This document shows positions 46,531-53,475 of a stretch of 64,000 nt of DNA, piece by piece. Numbering within the stretch: position 1 is the first letter of the stretch; each line of letters starts with the position of its first letter. The DNA is from JANXSS01 sp043729515 (GTDB lineage: Bacteria > Pseudomonadota > Gammaproteobacteria > Burkholderiales > Burkholderiaceae_D): contig JAYTLK010000076.1 in NCBI GenBank assembly GCA_043729515.1, forward strand, positions 18,157 to 82,156. Reading direction: 5' to 3'. The notes beneath the pieces are model-generated. The model did not search any database, had not been told where the DNA came from, and saw only the letters and a program-made list of their open reading frames with translations. Made by a program: the position numbers and the translations under genes.

Positions 46531-46932
46531 CTAGCGGACCTGGCCGACCAGACCGAGCAGGGCACCGATCACGAGGCAGGCGGTGGCCGCCATGGCGATC
46601 ACGAAACCGGGGCCGCGTTTGGATGGTGCGCGGTAGTAGCCGAGCGCATACAGGATTCGGCCGATCACCCAGACCGCGCCCAGCACGGCGGCAATCCGGT
46701 CATCCCGGAACAGCGCGCACAGCCACAGCGCCGGCAGGAACAGGATCAGCTGCTCGGCGGTGTTGACCTGCACCCGCAGGATGCTCATGAACTGCGGCGG
46801 GCCGTCGGTGGCCGGCGCTTTCACGCCGAACCTGCCGCGGGCGCGGCCGGCATTGAAGATGGTCCAGAAATACACGCCGAGCGCGGCCAGCGTGGCCCAG
46901 CCGGTCCAGAAAAAAGCGGATGTGGTAGTCAT
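46531..46932 (-). CDS. MAPEG-family membrane protein
   Basis: A 133-residue protein with four hydrophobic segments. The RVQVNTAEQLILFLPALWLCALF and GRILYALGYYRAPSKRGPGF motifs are typical of the MAPEG family (membrane-associated eicosanoid/glutathione metabolism), which in bacteria usually have glutathione transferase-like or unknown activity. ATG 46932 begins right before the first helix. Divergent from the phytanoyl-CoA dioxygenase-like gene. Confidence 0.87.
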   Translation of the reverse strand: MTTTSAFFWTGWATLAALGVYFWTIFNAGRARGRFGVKAPATDGPPQFMSILRVQVNTAEQLILFLPALWLCALFRDDRIAAVLGAVWVIGRILYALGYYRAPSKRGPGFVIAMAATACLVIGALLGLVGQVR

Positions 46933-47021
46933 GACAACATCATAACGCAGGTGCATGCTTTGGAAAGACAACCTGTCGAAGCACGGGTTATGATCCACAG
47001 GTTGCAAGCCAGGGGATGCGC

Positions 47022-47789
47022 ATGTTCAAGCTTTCCGCCGCACAGATCGAGACCTTTCACCGCGACGGCTATCTCGTTTTGCGGGCACTGGTTCCGCCAG
47101 CCATCCGCGAGCTGATGCTGGCGCTGACCGAAGCCCATCTCGAGGCAGCGGTGGAGCCACTCGAATTCGAGGCCGAGGTCGGCTATCCCGGTGCGCCTGC
47201 ATCACTGGCCGCGCCAGGCGGACGCACGGTGCGGCGCCTGCGCGGTGCCTACCGTCGCCATCGGTGCCTGAGCGCCTGGGCAGAAGACCCGGGCGTGATT
47301 GGCGCGGTGCGCGACCTGCTGGACGAACCGGCGCGCCTGACGCTGGCGCATCACAACTGCATCATGACCAAGCATCCGGAATTCGGCAGCGCCACCGGCT
47401 GGCATCGCGACATCCGCTACTGGTCGTTCGAACGGGCCGACCTGGTCTGCGTCTGGCTGGCACTCGGGCCGGAGACGCCCGACAATGGCGGCCTGCAGTT
47501 CATCGCCGGCTCGCATCGGCTTGAACTGGCGCCAGAGCAGCTCGACGGCCTGCATTTCCTGCGCCCTGAAGTGGCGGAGAACCAGCGGCTGATGGCGCAG
47601 GCGGTGCCACTGACACTGGCCGCCGGCGATGTCGTTCTATTCCACAGCAAATTGTTTCATGCTGCCGGCCCCAACACCTCGGACAACATCAAGTGCTCGA
47701 TCGCCTTTGCTTATCATGGCGAGAGCAATACGCCTCTGCCCGGCAGCCGTTCGGAAGCTGCCGGCAGCATCGCGCTGCCGCTGCGCTGA
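47022..47789 (+). CDS. Phytanoyl-CoA dioxygenase (PhyH) family protein
   Basis: A 255-residue Fe(II)/2-oxoglutarate-dependent oxygenase. The FHRDGYLVLRALV opening is typical; the iron site is seen as TGWHRDIRYW (HxD) and a distal His in FHSKLFHAAGPN, with the 2-oxoglutarate-binding Arg/Ser region in KCSIAFAYHG. Substrate unknown. ATG 47022 is favoured over ATG 47016 by the spacing from AGGGG at 47011. Confidence 0.87.
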   Translation: MFKLSAAQIETFHRDGYLVLRALVPPAIRELMLALTEAHLEAAVEPLEFEAEVGYPGAPASLAAPGGRTVRRLRGAYRRHRCLSAWAEDPGVIGAVRDLLDEPARLTLAHHNCIMTKHPEFGSATGWHRDIRYWSFERADLVCVWLALGPETPDNGGLQFIAGSHRLELAPEQLDGLHFLRPEVAENQRLMAQAVPLTLAAGDVVLFHSKLFHAAGPNTSDNIKCSIAFAYHGESNTPLPGSRSEAAGSIALPLR

Positions 47790-47898
47790 ATGTCGGCAGA
47801 TGGATTAGAATCGGGCGGCGCGCGATATTGCTTTTTTGAAATCAGACTGCGCTGTACGCCATTTGCTGTACGTTATTTTCAACCACTTCGGAGTAATC

Positions 47899-48294
47899 AT
47901 GAAAAAAGCACTCGTCATTCTCGCCCTGCCATTGATCCAGTTGGCTGCGGTCCACGCCTTTGCCGCCGACACCATGCCGGCCAAGAGCCGCACCGACGTC
48001 AAGGAAGAGGCCAGGACTGCCGTCAAGTCGGGCGAGACCATGAAGAACGGCGAGGCAGGCCAAGCCATGGCAGCCGACAGCAAGGCGCCGGTCGGCAGCA
48101 AGACCCGTGCTGAAGTCAAGGCCGATACCCGCGCTGCCGCCAAGGCAGGTACCCTGCCGAAAACAGGCGAGGCAGCAGCGGAAATGGAAGTCGACAAGAA
48201 AGCCGCCGGCACCAAGACCCGCAAGGAAGTCAAGGCCGAGGCCAAGGCCAGTGCGAATCCGAACATGAAGCCGGAAGCCACCTCAGGCAAGTAA
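47899..48294 (+). CDS. Exported repeat protein with DUF4148-like motifs
   Basis: A 131-residue protein with a signal peptide (cleavage after AFA, about residue 22). The mature part is Lys/Ala/Glu-rich and contains three similar blocks, each with a (S/T)-(K/R)-(T/R)-x-x-E-V-K/D-V-K core (KSRTDVKEEAR, SKTRAEVKADTR, TKTRKEVKAEAK), as in DUF4148 proteins of Burkholderiales. No Cys. Function unknown. A good ribosome-binding region (GGAG) precedes ATG 47899. Confidence 0.8.
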   Translation: MKKALVILALPLIQLAAVHAFAADTMPAKSRTDVKEEARTAVKSGETMKNGEAGQAMAADSKAPVGSKTRAEVKADTRAAAKAGTLPKTGEAAAEMEVDKKAAGTKTRKEVKAEAKASANPNMKPEATSGK

Positions 48295-48346
48295 GCGATT
48301 CGCCAGGGCGCGTGCGATTGATCGCACCCTGGCTCGGTCGTGCATG

Positions 48347-48383
48347 AAAAAGCCGCTGCCGAATCGTCGGTCGCGGCTTTTTT
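48347..48383. terminator. Bidirectional terminator between the DUF4148-like gene and aminopeptidase P
   Basis: AAAGCCGC / GCGGCTTT stem with a ~17-nt loop, with a T run on the plus side (48378-48383) and an A run on the other side, so it could end both convergent genes. A second GCCAGGG/CCCTGGC hairpin lies just before it (about 48300-48333). Confidence 0.75.
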
Positions 48384-48454
48384 GCAACCACGTTCTTGTG
48401 CTGCTTTCGTGATTTCACCCGGGGCAGGCAGCAGGGGAATGTTGCCCGTTGCGC

Positions 48455-50266
48455 TTACAGCGCTTCGGTGCGGGCCTCCAGCCAGGCCAGCGCCGCACCG
48501 GACACCAGTGGCGAGAGCCGCTCTCGCACCGTGCGATGATAGGCATCGATCCAGACCACCTCGTCGATGCGCAGCAGCGATCGATCCATGCAGCGGGTAT
48601 CGATCGGGCACAACGTCAGGGTCTCGAATTCCAGGTAATCGCCGAACTGCGTCGTCATCGCCGGCCGGTTCATGACCAGGTTCTCGATCCGCACCCCCCA
48701 TTGCTCCGGCCGATAGATGCCTGGCTCGATCGACGTGATCATTCCCGGCTCCATGGCGGTATGCGGTTCCGGCATGGCGCTGGCCGAAATCACCTGCGGG
48801 CCTTCATGCACGTTCAGGAAATACCCCACGCCATGGCCGGTGCCGTGGCCATAGTCGATGCCCTCGGCCCAGATCGGTGCGCGGGCAATGGCGTCGAGCA
48901 TCGGCGAACGGGTGCCGCGCGGAAAACGCGCCGACGACAAGGCGATCACGCCCTTCAGCACCAGCGTGAAGTCACGCTTTTGCGCTGCCGAGGGCGTCCC
49001 GACCGGGACCACCCGGGTGATGTCGGTGGTGCCGCCCAGATACTGGCCGCCGGAGTCGATCAGCAGCAAACCATCGCCGGCGATCGTCGCATGCGATGCT
49101 TCGGTGGCGTGATAGTGCGGCATTGCGCCGTTTGCATTGAAACCGGCAATGGTGCTGAAACTGGCACTGATGAATCCGGGTCGCGCGGCGCGATACGACG
49201 TGATCCTGGCGTCGATCTCGACTTCGGTGATGGTCTGGCCAGGCAGGGCCGTCTCCAGCCAGGCGAAGAATGCGCACAGCGCCGCACCATCCTGTTCCAT
49301 GGTGGCGCGCACGTGGGCAGCGTCGGCATCGCTTTTTCTGGATTTCGCAAAGGTGGTCGGATTGATCGCCTCCAGTACCTGCACCTGCGACGCGATTGCC
49401 TGGCGCAGGCCGAGGGTGATGCGGCGCGGATCGATCAGCAACCGGCTTGTCGATGGCAGCGCCGCCAATGCAGCCGGCGCCCGGTCATACGCGGCCAGGT
49501 CCACGCCATCGGCGGCCAGGGCAGCGGCCACTGCAGCGGGCATCTTGCCATCGGCAATGTAGAGCGTGGCGCGTTCAGCGCCGACCAGGGCATGGGCGAT
49601 GAAGATCGGATTGAAACTCACATCGGCGCCGCGCAGGTTGAACAGATAGGCGATGTCGTCCAGGGTCGAGATGAAATGGTCGGTGGCGCCGAGTGCGCCC
49701 ATGGCGCGGCGCAGTTCGGCCAGCTTGTCGGCGCGGCTGCGGGTGGCCTGTGGGGCGACGTGTTCATAGATGGCTGGTGTGGGCAGGCCCGGACGTTCCG
49801 GCCAGACCGATTCCATCAGATCGCAATCCGTGCGCATACCGATGCCGCGCGCCTCGAGCGCCTGCTGCAGCAGGCGCGCAGTGGCCAGAGCGAGCACGGT
49901 GCCATCGGCGCCGACCGTCTGCCCGGACTGCATTTGTTGCGCCAGCCAGTCGATGTGCTGGGTGCTGGCGCCGGTGGGGATCTTCATCAGCGCGATGCCG
50001 GTGCCGGCCAATTCATTTTCGGCCTGCGACCAGTAGCGGCCATCGGCCCACAGACCGGCGAAATCGGCGGTGACCACCAGCGTGCCGACCGAGCCCGTGA
50101 AGCCGGAGAGCCAGACCCGTGACTGCCAGCGCCCTGGCAGGTATTCCGACAAATGCGGGTCCGACGACGGCACCACGTAGGCGTCGAGCCCGCGGTCCTG
50201 CATGGCTGCGCGCAGGCGGGCGATGCGTTCGCGGGTGGTGGCGTGGGAAGCGATCAGGATGTCCAT
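48455..50266 (-). CDS. Aminopeptidase P family (Xaa-Pro aminopeptidase)
   Basis: A 603-residue three-domain metallopeptidase that removes an N-terminal residue before proline. Two creatinase N-like domains (from DAYVVPSSDPHLSEY and TLDDIAYLFNLRG) precede the pita-bread catalytic domain with LLLIDSGGQYLGGTTDITR (metal Asp pair), GHGTGHGVGYFLNVHEGP (metal His) and SIEPGIY/ENL (metal Glu). The length (~600) matches the eukaryotic-like long aminopeptidase P form. ATG 50266 gives the conserved start; a longer open frame upstream has no family similarity. Confidence 0.93.
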   Translation of the reverse strand: MDILIASHATTRERIARLRAAMQDRGLDAYVVPSSDPHLSEYLPGRWQSRVWLSGFTGSVGTLVVTADFAGLWADGRYWSQAENELAGTGIALMKIPTGASTQHIDWLAQQMQSGQTVGADGTVLALATARLLQQALEARGIGMRTDCDLMESVWPERPGLPTPAIYEHVAPQATRSRADKLAELRRAMGALGATDHFISTLDDIAYLFNLRGADVSFNPIFIAHALVGAERATLYIADGKMPAAVAAALAADGVDLAAYDRAPAALAALPSTSRLLIDPRRITLGLRQAIASQVQVLEAINPTTFAKSRKSDADAAHVRATMEQDGAALCAFFAWLETALPGQTITEVEIDARITSYRAARPGFISASFSTIAGFNANGAMPHYHATEASHATIAGDGLLLIDSGGQYLGGTTDITRVVPVGTPSAAQKRDFTLVLKGVIALSSARFPRGTRSPMLDAIARAPIWAEGIDYGHGTGHGVGYFLNVHEGPQVISASAMPEPHTAMEPGMITSIEPGIYRPEQWGVRIENLVMNRPAMTTQFGDYLEFETLTLCPIDTRCMDRSLLRIDEVVWIDAYHRTVRERLSPLVSGAALAWLEARTEAL

Positions 50267-50580
50267 GGCATGAAGGTCAGAGACGGCAGGCGGTCTGATC
50301 GGGTGGGCGCCGGCGGTGCGGCAATCTGCCCATGATACAGAGTGCGGCGGACTTCGGCATGCAAGCCGCGGCGCATCGGCGTCGGCTTGGTTGGCTGAAA
50401 CGAAGATCACGCCAGAGGCGCCCAAACGATGACGATTTGATGATGACTCAAGGAGCCGGAAAGTCCGGCTTCCTGCAGATTGTCTGACGTACCATGTATG
50501 CCTCCACCAACCGTGGCGTTCCGGGCAATGGCTGCGCCCCATTCCTTGTCCGACAAATAAGTTGCTTGATTGATATACTC
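50267..50580. other. 314-bp divergent intergenic region upstream of the sigma factor gene
   Basis: Promoter region between aminopeptidase P (minus) and the ECF sigma gene (plus). It holds a small GC-rich hairpin at about 50451-50474 (GCCGGA/TCCGGC core) and the RpoE-like promoter candidate at 50458-50487. A TATACT hexamer at 50574-50579 touches the sigma start codon. No gene was recognised. Confidence 0.55.
50458..50487 (+). promoter_or_regulatory. Possible RpoE-type promoter upstream of the ECF sigma gene
   Basis: GGAAAGT (50458-50464) resembles the sigma-E -35 GGAACTT, and TCTGA (50483-50487) matches a sigma-E -10, with 18 bp between them; the spacing is a little long. If used, transcription would begin about 85 bp before ATG 50581 and make the sigma factor autoregulated. 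No second copy was found before the opsin gene. Weak, by eye only. Confidence 0.3.
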
Positions 50581-51285
50581 ATGACCATGGGAAGTCCAGA
50601 AGAAAGCGCGCAAGCAGATGCAGTCTCCGATCATTCAGCCGAGGCGGCCGCGCAATGTCGGACCGATGCGGCCGCAGACGAAAGGCAACTGCAGCGTTCA
50701 GTGGATTTCCTGCTGATCGAACGCGTCAACTGCGGCGACATGCGTGCATTCGAAGTGCTGGTGACGAAGTATCAACGGCGGGTCGCGTCCCTGATCAACA
50801 AACAGGTTCGCAATGCAGGGGTGGCCGAAGAACTGACGCAGGAAGTGTTCTTGCGGGTCTACCGCGCCTTGGCGCAATTCCGTTTCGAAAGTGCATTTTC
50901 GACGTGGCTTTACACGATTGCGCGCAATACGGCCACGACCTATTTTCGTGACGGCCATGTCCGGGCCGATAATGCGATTTCGATTCATACCATTCATTCT
51001 GACGGCGACGCGGCTGCAGGCTTTCGTGAAGAAACCGCGCCTGGCCCGGAGGACTTCGTCTCGGGGCAGCAACTGCTGTCTGCCATCGACCGGTCGCTGG
51101 AGCGACTGTCACCGCAAATGCGGGCCTCGATCACGATGCGTGAGCTTGAAGAATGCAGTTACGCTCAGATCGCCGAAACCCTGGCGATTCCAATCAACAC
51201 GGTCCGCTCACTTATTTTTCGAGCACGTGCAACTATCGCTCTTGATATACGTCCATTATTGGACAGAGCTATTTCTGTGAGGTAA
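50581..51285 (+). CDS. RpoE-like ECF sigma factor heading the rhodopsin island
   Basis: A 234-residue RpoE-like ECF sigma factor. After a ~35-residue acidic/Ala-rich N-terminal extension, region 2 reads LLIERVNCGDMRAFEVLVTKYQ ... EELTQEVFLRVYRALAQFR ... STWLYTIARN, and region 4 reads LSPQMRASITMRELEECSYAQIAETLAIPINTVRS, as in sigma-E. It directs RNA polymerase to a dedicated promoter set. The anti-sigma frame begins 4 bp after its stop, and the opsin lies 110 bp beyond that, so control of the phototrophy genes is likely but inferred. ATG 50581; the upstream in-frame ATG at 50494 lacks similarity. Confidence 0.9.
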   Translation: MTMGSPEESAQADAVSDHSAEAAAQCRTDAAADERQLQRSVDFLLIERVNCGDMRAFEVLVTKYQRRVASLINKQVRNAGVAEELTQEVFLRVYRALAQFRFESAFSTWLYTIARNTATTYFRDGHVRADNAISIHTIHSDGDAAAGFREETAPGPEDFVSGQQLLSAIDRSLERLSPQMRASITMRELEECSYAQIAETLAIPINTVRSLIFRARATIALDIRPLLDRAISVR

Positions 51286-51288
51286 TTT

Positions 51289-51549
51289 TTGAAGCCCGAC
51301 CCGAATCTCGAGATGGTGTCCCAGGTGGCGACATTGCTCGACGAGAGTATCGACCCCGATCAGTTCGATGCAGCAATCAATCAGTTGGCTGCGGACCCTA
51401 CGTTGATGGAGTCGTTGATGACGGTCCAGTTCGTCAAAGATGCGATGCGTGGTAACCCTTGTCCCGACCTTCGCTACACGGCCAGGATCATGCAGTTCAT
51501 CGCAAAGGCAGAAGCGCAACGCATTGCTGACGAAAAAAGCGACGAATAG
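51289..51549 (+). CDS. Short RseA-like anti-sigma factor (N-terminal domain only)
   Basis: An 86-residue protein from TTG 51289, chosen for GAGG at 51279-51282 and the 3-bp gap to the sigma stop; ATG 51313 is an alternative. The sequence follows the RseA N-terminal domain: VSQVATLLDESIDPDQFDAAINQL, then DPTLMESLMTVQFVKDAMRGN and YTARIMQFI. The membrane segment and periplasmic domain of RseA are absent, so if it binds the upstream sigma factor it would do so as a free cytoplasmic protein. It has one Cys (PCPD) and no zinc-type HxxxCxxC motif. Confidence 0.75.
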   Translation: MKPDPNLEMVSQVATLLDESIDPDQFDAAINQLAADPTLMESLMTVQFVKDAMRGNPCPDLRYTARIMQFIAKAEAQRIADEKSDE

Positions 51550-51658
51550 CCTCTCTTAATGGCGCTGTTATCACCCTTGCCGGCGTGCGTTGCAAGACGT
51601 CCCGGCGGCACTGGGTTGTTCACCATAATAATCGCGACGATATCAAGGAGAGCAGCAC

Positions 51659-52417
51659 GTGGAAGCCATCACAGTCAGTCAGTACGAGCTTGTCTACAAC
51701 GCATTTTCATTTGCCATTGCCGTCATGGGTGCGGCGACGATCTTTTTCTTTCTGGGGCGCTCGCAGGTCAGCCCCGCCTACCGCACCGCACTGACCATCA
51801 CTGGCCTGGTGACCCTGATAGCGGCGTACCATTATTTGCGCATCTTTAACTCGTGGGAGGCGGCGTTCTCCGTTACTGCAGGCCAGATCAAGGCCACCGG
51901 CGTCAAGTTCAACGATGCCTACCGCTACGTCGACTGGTTGCTCACCGTGCCGCTGCTGCTGATCGAACTGATCCTCGTGATGCGCTTGCCACGGGCTGAG
52001 ACGGTCGCGAAGGCGACCAAGCTAGGCCTCCTCGCCGCAGCGATGGTCGTACTTGGTTACCCAGGCGAAGTCTCGGCCGACGCCGGTACCCGCTGGCTGT
52101 GGTGGGGACTGGCGATGATCCCGTTCGTCATCATCGTCTATGACCTCTTCATCGGCCTGAGCGCATCGATCAGCTCGCAACCCGCCGCCGCACGCGGCCT
52201 GATCAGCAGTGCGCGCTGGATCACCATTATTTCCTGGTGCTTCTATCCGGTCGTGTTCGTCTTCCCGATGATCGGGTTGACAGGTGGCAGCGCAGTCACG
52301 GCAGTACAGGTCGGATACACCGTTGCCGACATCATTGCCAAGGCGGCCTTCGGCGTACTGATCTTCCTGATCGCCGTGCGCAAATCCGAAGCCGAGGGGC
52401 AGTCGGCACACGCCTGA
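51659..52417 (+). CDS. Microbial rhodopsin, light-driven proton pump (Gloeobacter/xantho-rhodopsin type)
   Basis: A 252-residue seven-helix opsin with GTG start and AAGGAGA 8 bp before it. Helix C carries R89, proton acceptor D92, T96 and donor E103 (the D-T-E motif of outward proton pumps); H58 in helix B is the His partner of D92; helix G carries D224 and the retinal-binding K228. The tuning site (eight residues after D92) is L100, as in green-absorbing proteorhodopsins. From memory the protein is close to Gloeobacter rhodopsin throughout, with the same D-to-K and H-to-D spacing. At the carotenoid-antenna position (Gly178 in Gloeobacter rhodopsin) this protein has W149. Retinal would come from the crt-blh genes that follow. 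Confidence 0.96.
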   Translation: MEAITVSQYELVYNAFSFAIAVMGAATIFFFLGRSQVSPAYRTALTITGLVTLIAAYHYLRIFNSWEAAFSVTAGQIKATGVKFNDAYRYVDWLLTVPLLLIELILVMRLPRAETVAKATKLGLLAAAMVVLGYPGEVSADAGTRWLWWGLAMIPFVIIVYDLFIGLSASISSQPAAARGLISSARWITIISWCFYPVVFVFPMIGLTGGSAVTAVQVGYTVADIIAKAAFGVLIFLIAVRKSEAEGQSAHA

Positions 52418-52434
52418 TCGCGCAAATCTGTCAG

Positions 52435-52469
52435 CGGATTTCTTGCCCGGTGTTTAGGCAAGGAATCCG
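52435..52469 (+). promoter_or_regulatory. 13-bp hairpin between the opsin gene and crtE
   Basis: CGGATTTCTTGCC (52435-52447) pairs with GGCAAGGAATCCG (52457-52469) over a 9-nt loop, all Watson-Crick except one G-U. It starts 18 bp after the opsin stop and ends 35 bp before crtE. Only a poor TCTCTT tract follows, so partial termination, or protection of the opsin mRNA from 3' decay, are both possible. Confidence 0.7.
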
Positions 52470-52503
52470 TCTCTTCCGTCAGAATCGTTCCCTGGAGTCC
52501 GAC

Positions 52504-53475
52504 ATGCTCGCTCGACCGGCGTTGGCCAACGATCCGCTCGCATGGGACGCATCCGATTGCCTGCCGTTGGTGGAAGACCGCTGCCGGCAAATGATCACGG
52601 CTTCCTGCGATGCCGAATCAAGAACACATCATGAAGTCGCAGCTGCCTGCATTCATCACCTGCAAGCCGGCGGCAGCCGCATTCGCGCGCGTCTCGCACT
52701 CGACGCGGCGACCCATCTTGGCCTCGACGTCCGCACGGCAGTCACGCTGGCGACGACCTGTGAACTCCTGCACAACGCATCGTTGATCCACGACGATCTG
52801 CAGGACCGTGACGAACACCGTCGCGGCAAGCAGACCGTGTGGAAATGCTTCGGCGCCGACGTGGCGATCTGTGCGGGCGACCTGTTGCTGTCATCTGCCT
52901 ACGCCGCGCTGGCCGAACTCGACGCTCCGGCGCAGTTTGCGTCGATGATGAAGACGATCCATCTGCGCACTGCCGCAGCGATCCATGGCCAGGCGGCCGA
53001 CATCGGTCATCGCGCCAGCCCGGTCGACACCATCGACGCCTATCTGCGGATCGTGTCCGGAAAATCAGGCGCGTTGCTGAGTCTGCCACTCGAACTGGCA
53101 CTGCTGGCGGCTGGAAACGCTGCCGCATGTGGCGCAGCACGCGCGGCAGCCGAATCATTCGCCATCGGCTACCAGATCGCCGACGATCTCGATGATCTGG
53201 AAAAAGATGCTGGCCTCGATGGCCGCGCCGCCACGCTCAATCTGGCGCTGCTCTTGCAGCGCAATGGCTGCGCCAAGGACGCCGACCACGGCGAAAACCG
53301 TCATGCACTTGCACGCCCGCTCGGATCGCTTGCGCTCGACCCCACCCTGCACGGCAAATGCATCGCGCTGGCGCGCCAACATCTGGCGACGGCAGCCCGC
53401 CTGGCGCATGCGCTGCCGCGCCGCAGCGGCAGCCTGCTGGCGCAGTTGGCCGTCGAACTGGACAACCGCCTGTGA
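52504..53475 (+). CDS. crtE: Geranylgeranyl diphosphate synthase
   Basis: A 323-residue polyprenyl synthase providing C20 precursor for carotenoids. The first Asp-rich motif is DDLQD at residues 97-101 (after LLHNASLIH), with RRG following, and the second is DDLDD at 227-231 in IGYQIADDLDDLEKD. ATG 52504 follows CTGGAG. The gene ends in a GTGA overlap with crtI. Short chain length (C20 rather than longer) is inferred from its place in a crt operon. Confidence 0.92.
   Translation: MLARPALANDPLAWDASDCLPLVEDRCRQMITASCDAESRTHHEVAAACIHHLQAGGSRIRARLALDAATHLGLDVRTAVTLATTCELLHNASLIHDDLQDRDEHRRGKQTVWKCFGADVAICAGDLLLSSAYAALAELDAPAQFASMMKTIHLRTAAAIHGQAADIGHRASPVDTIDAYLRIVSGKSGALLSLPLELALLAAGNAAACGAARAAAESFAIGYQIADDLDDLEKDAGLDGRAATLNLALLLQRNGCAKDADHGENRHALARPLGSLALDPTLHGKCIALARQHLATAARLAHALPRRSGSLLAQLAVELDNRL

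Noticed and set aside
50581..51549. Sigma/anti-sigma pair considered as the housekeeping rpoE-rseA locus
   Set aside because: The anti-sigma lacks the membrane and periplasmic parts and rseB/mucD are absent; a dedicated paralogous pair is more likely, though the rest of the genome was not seen.
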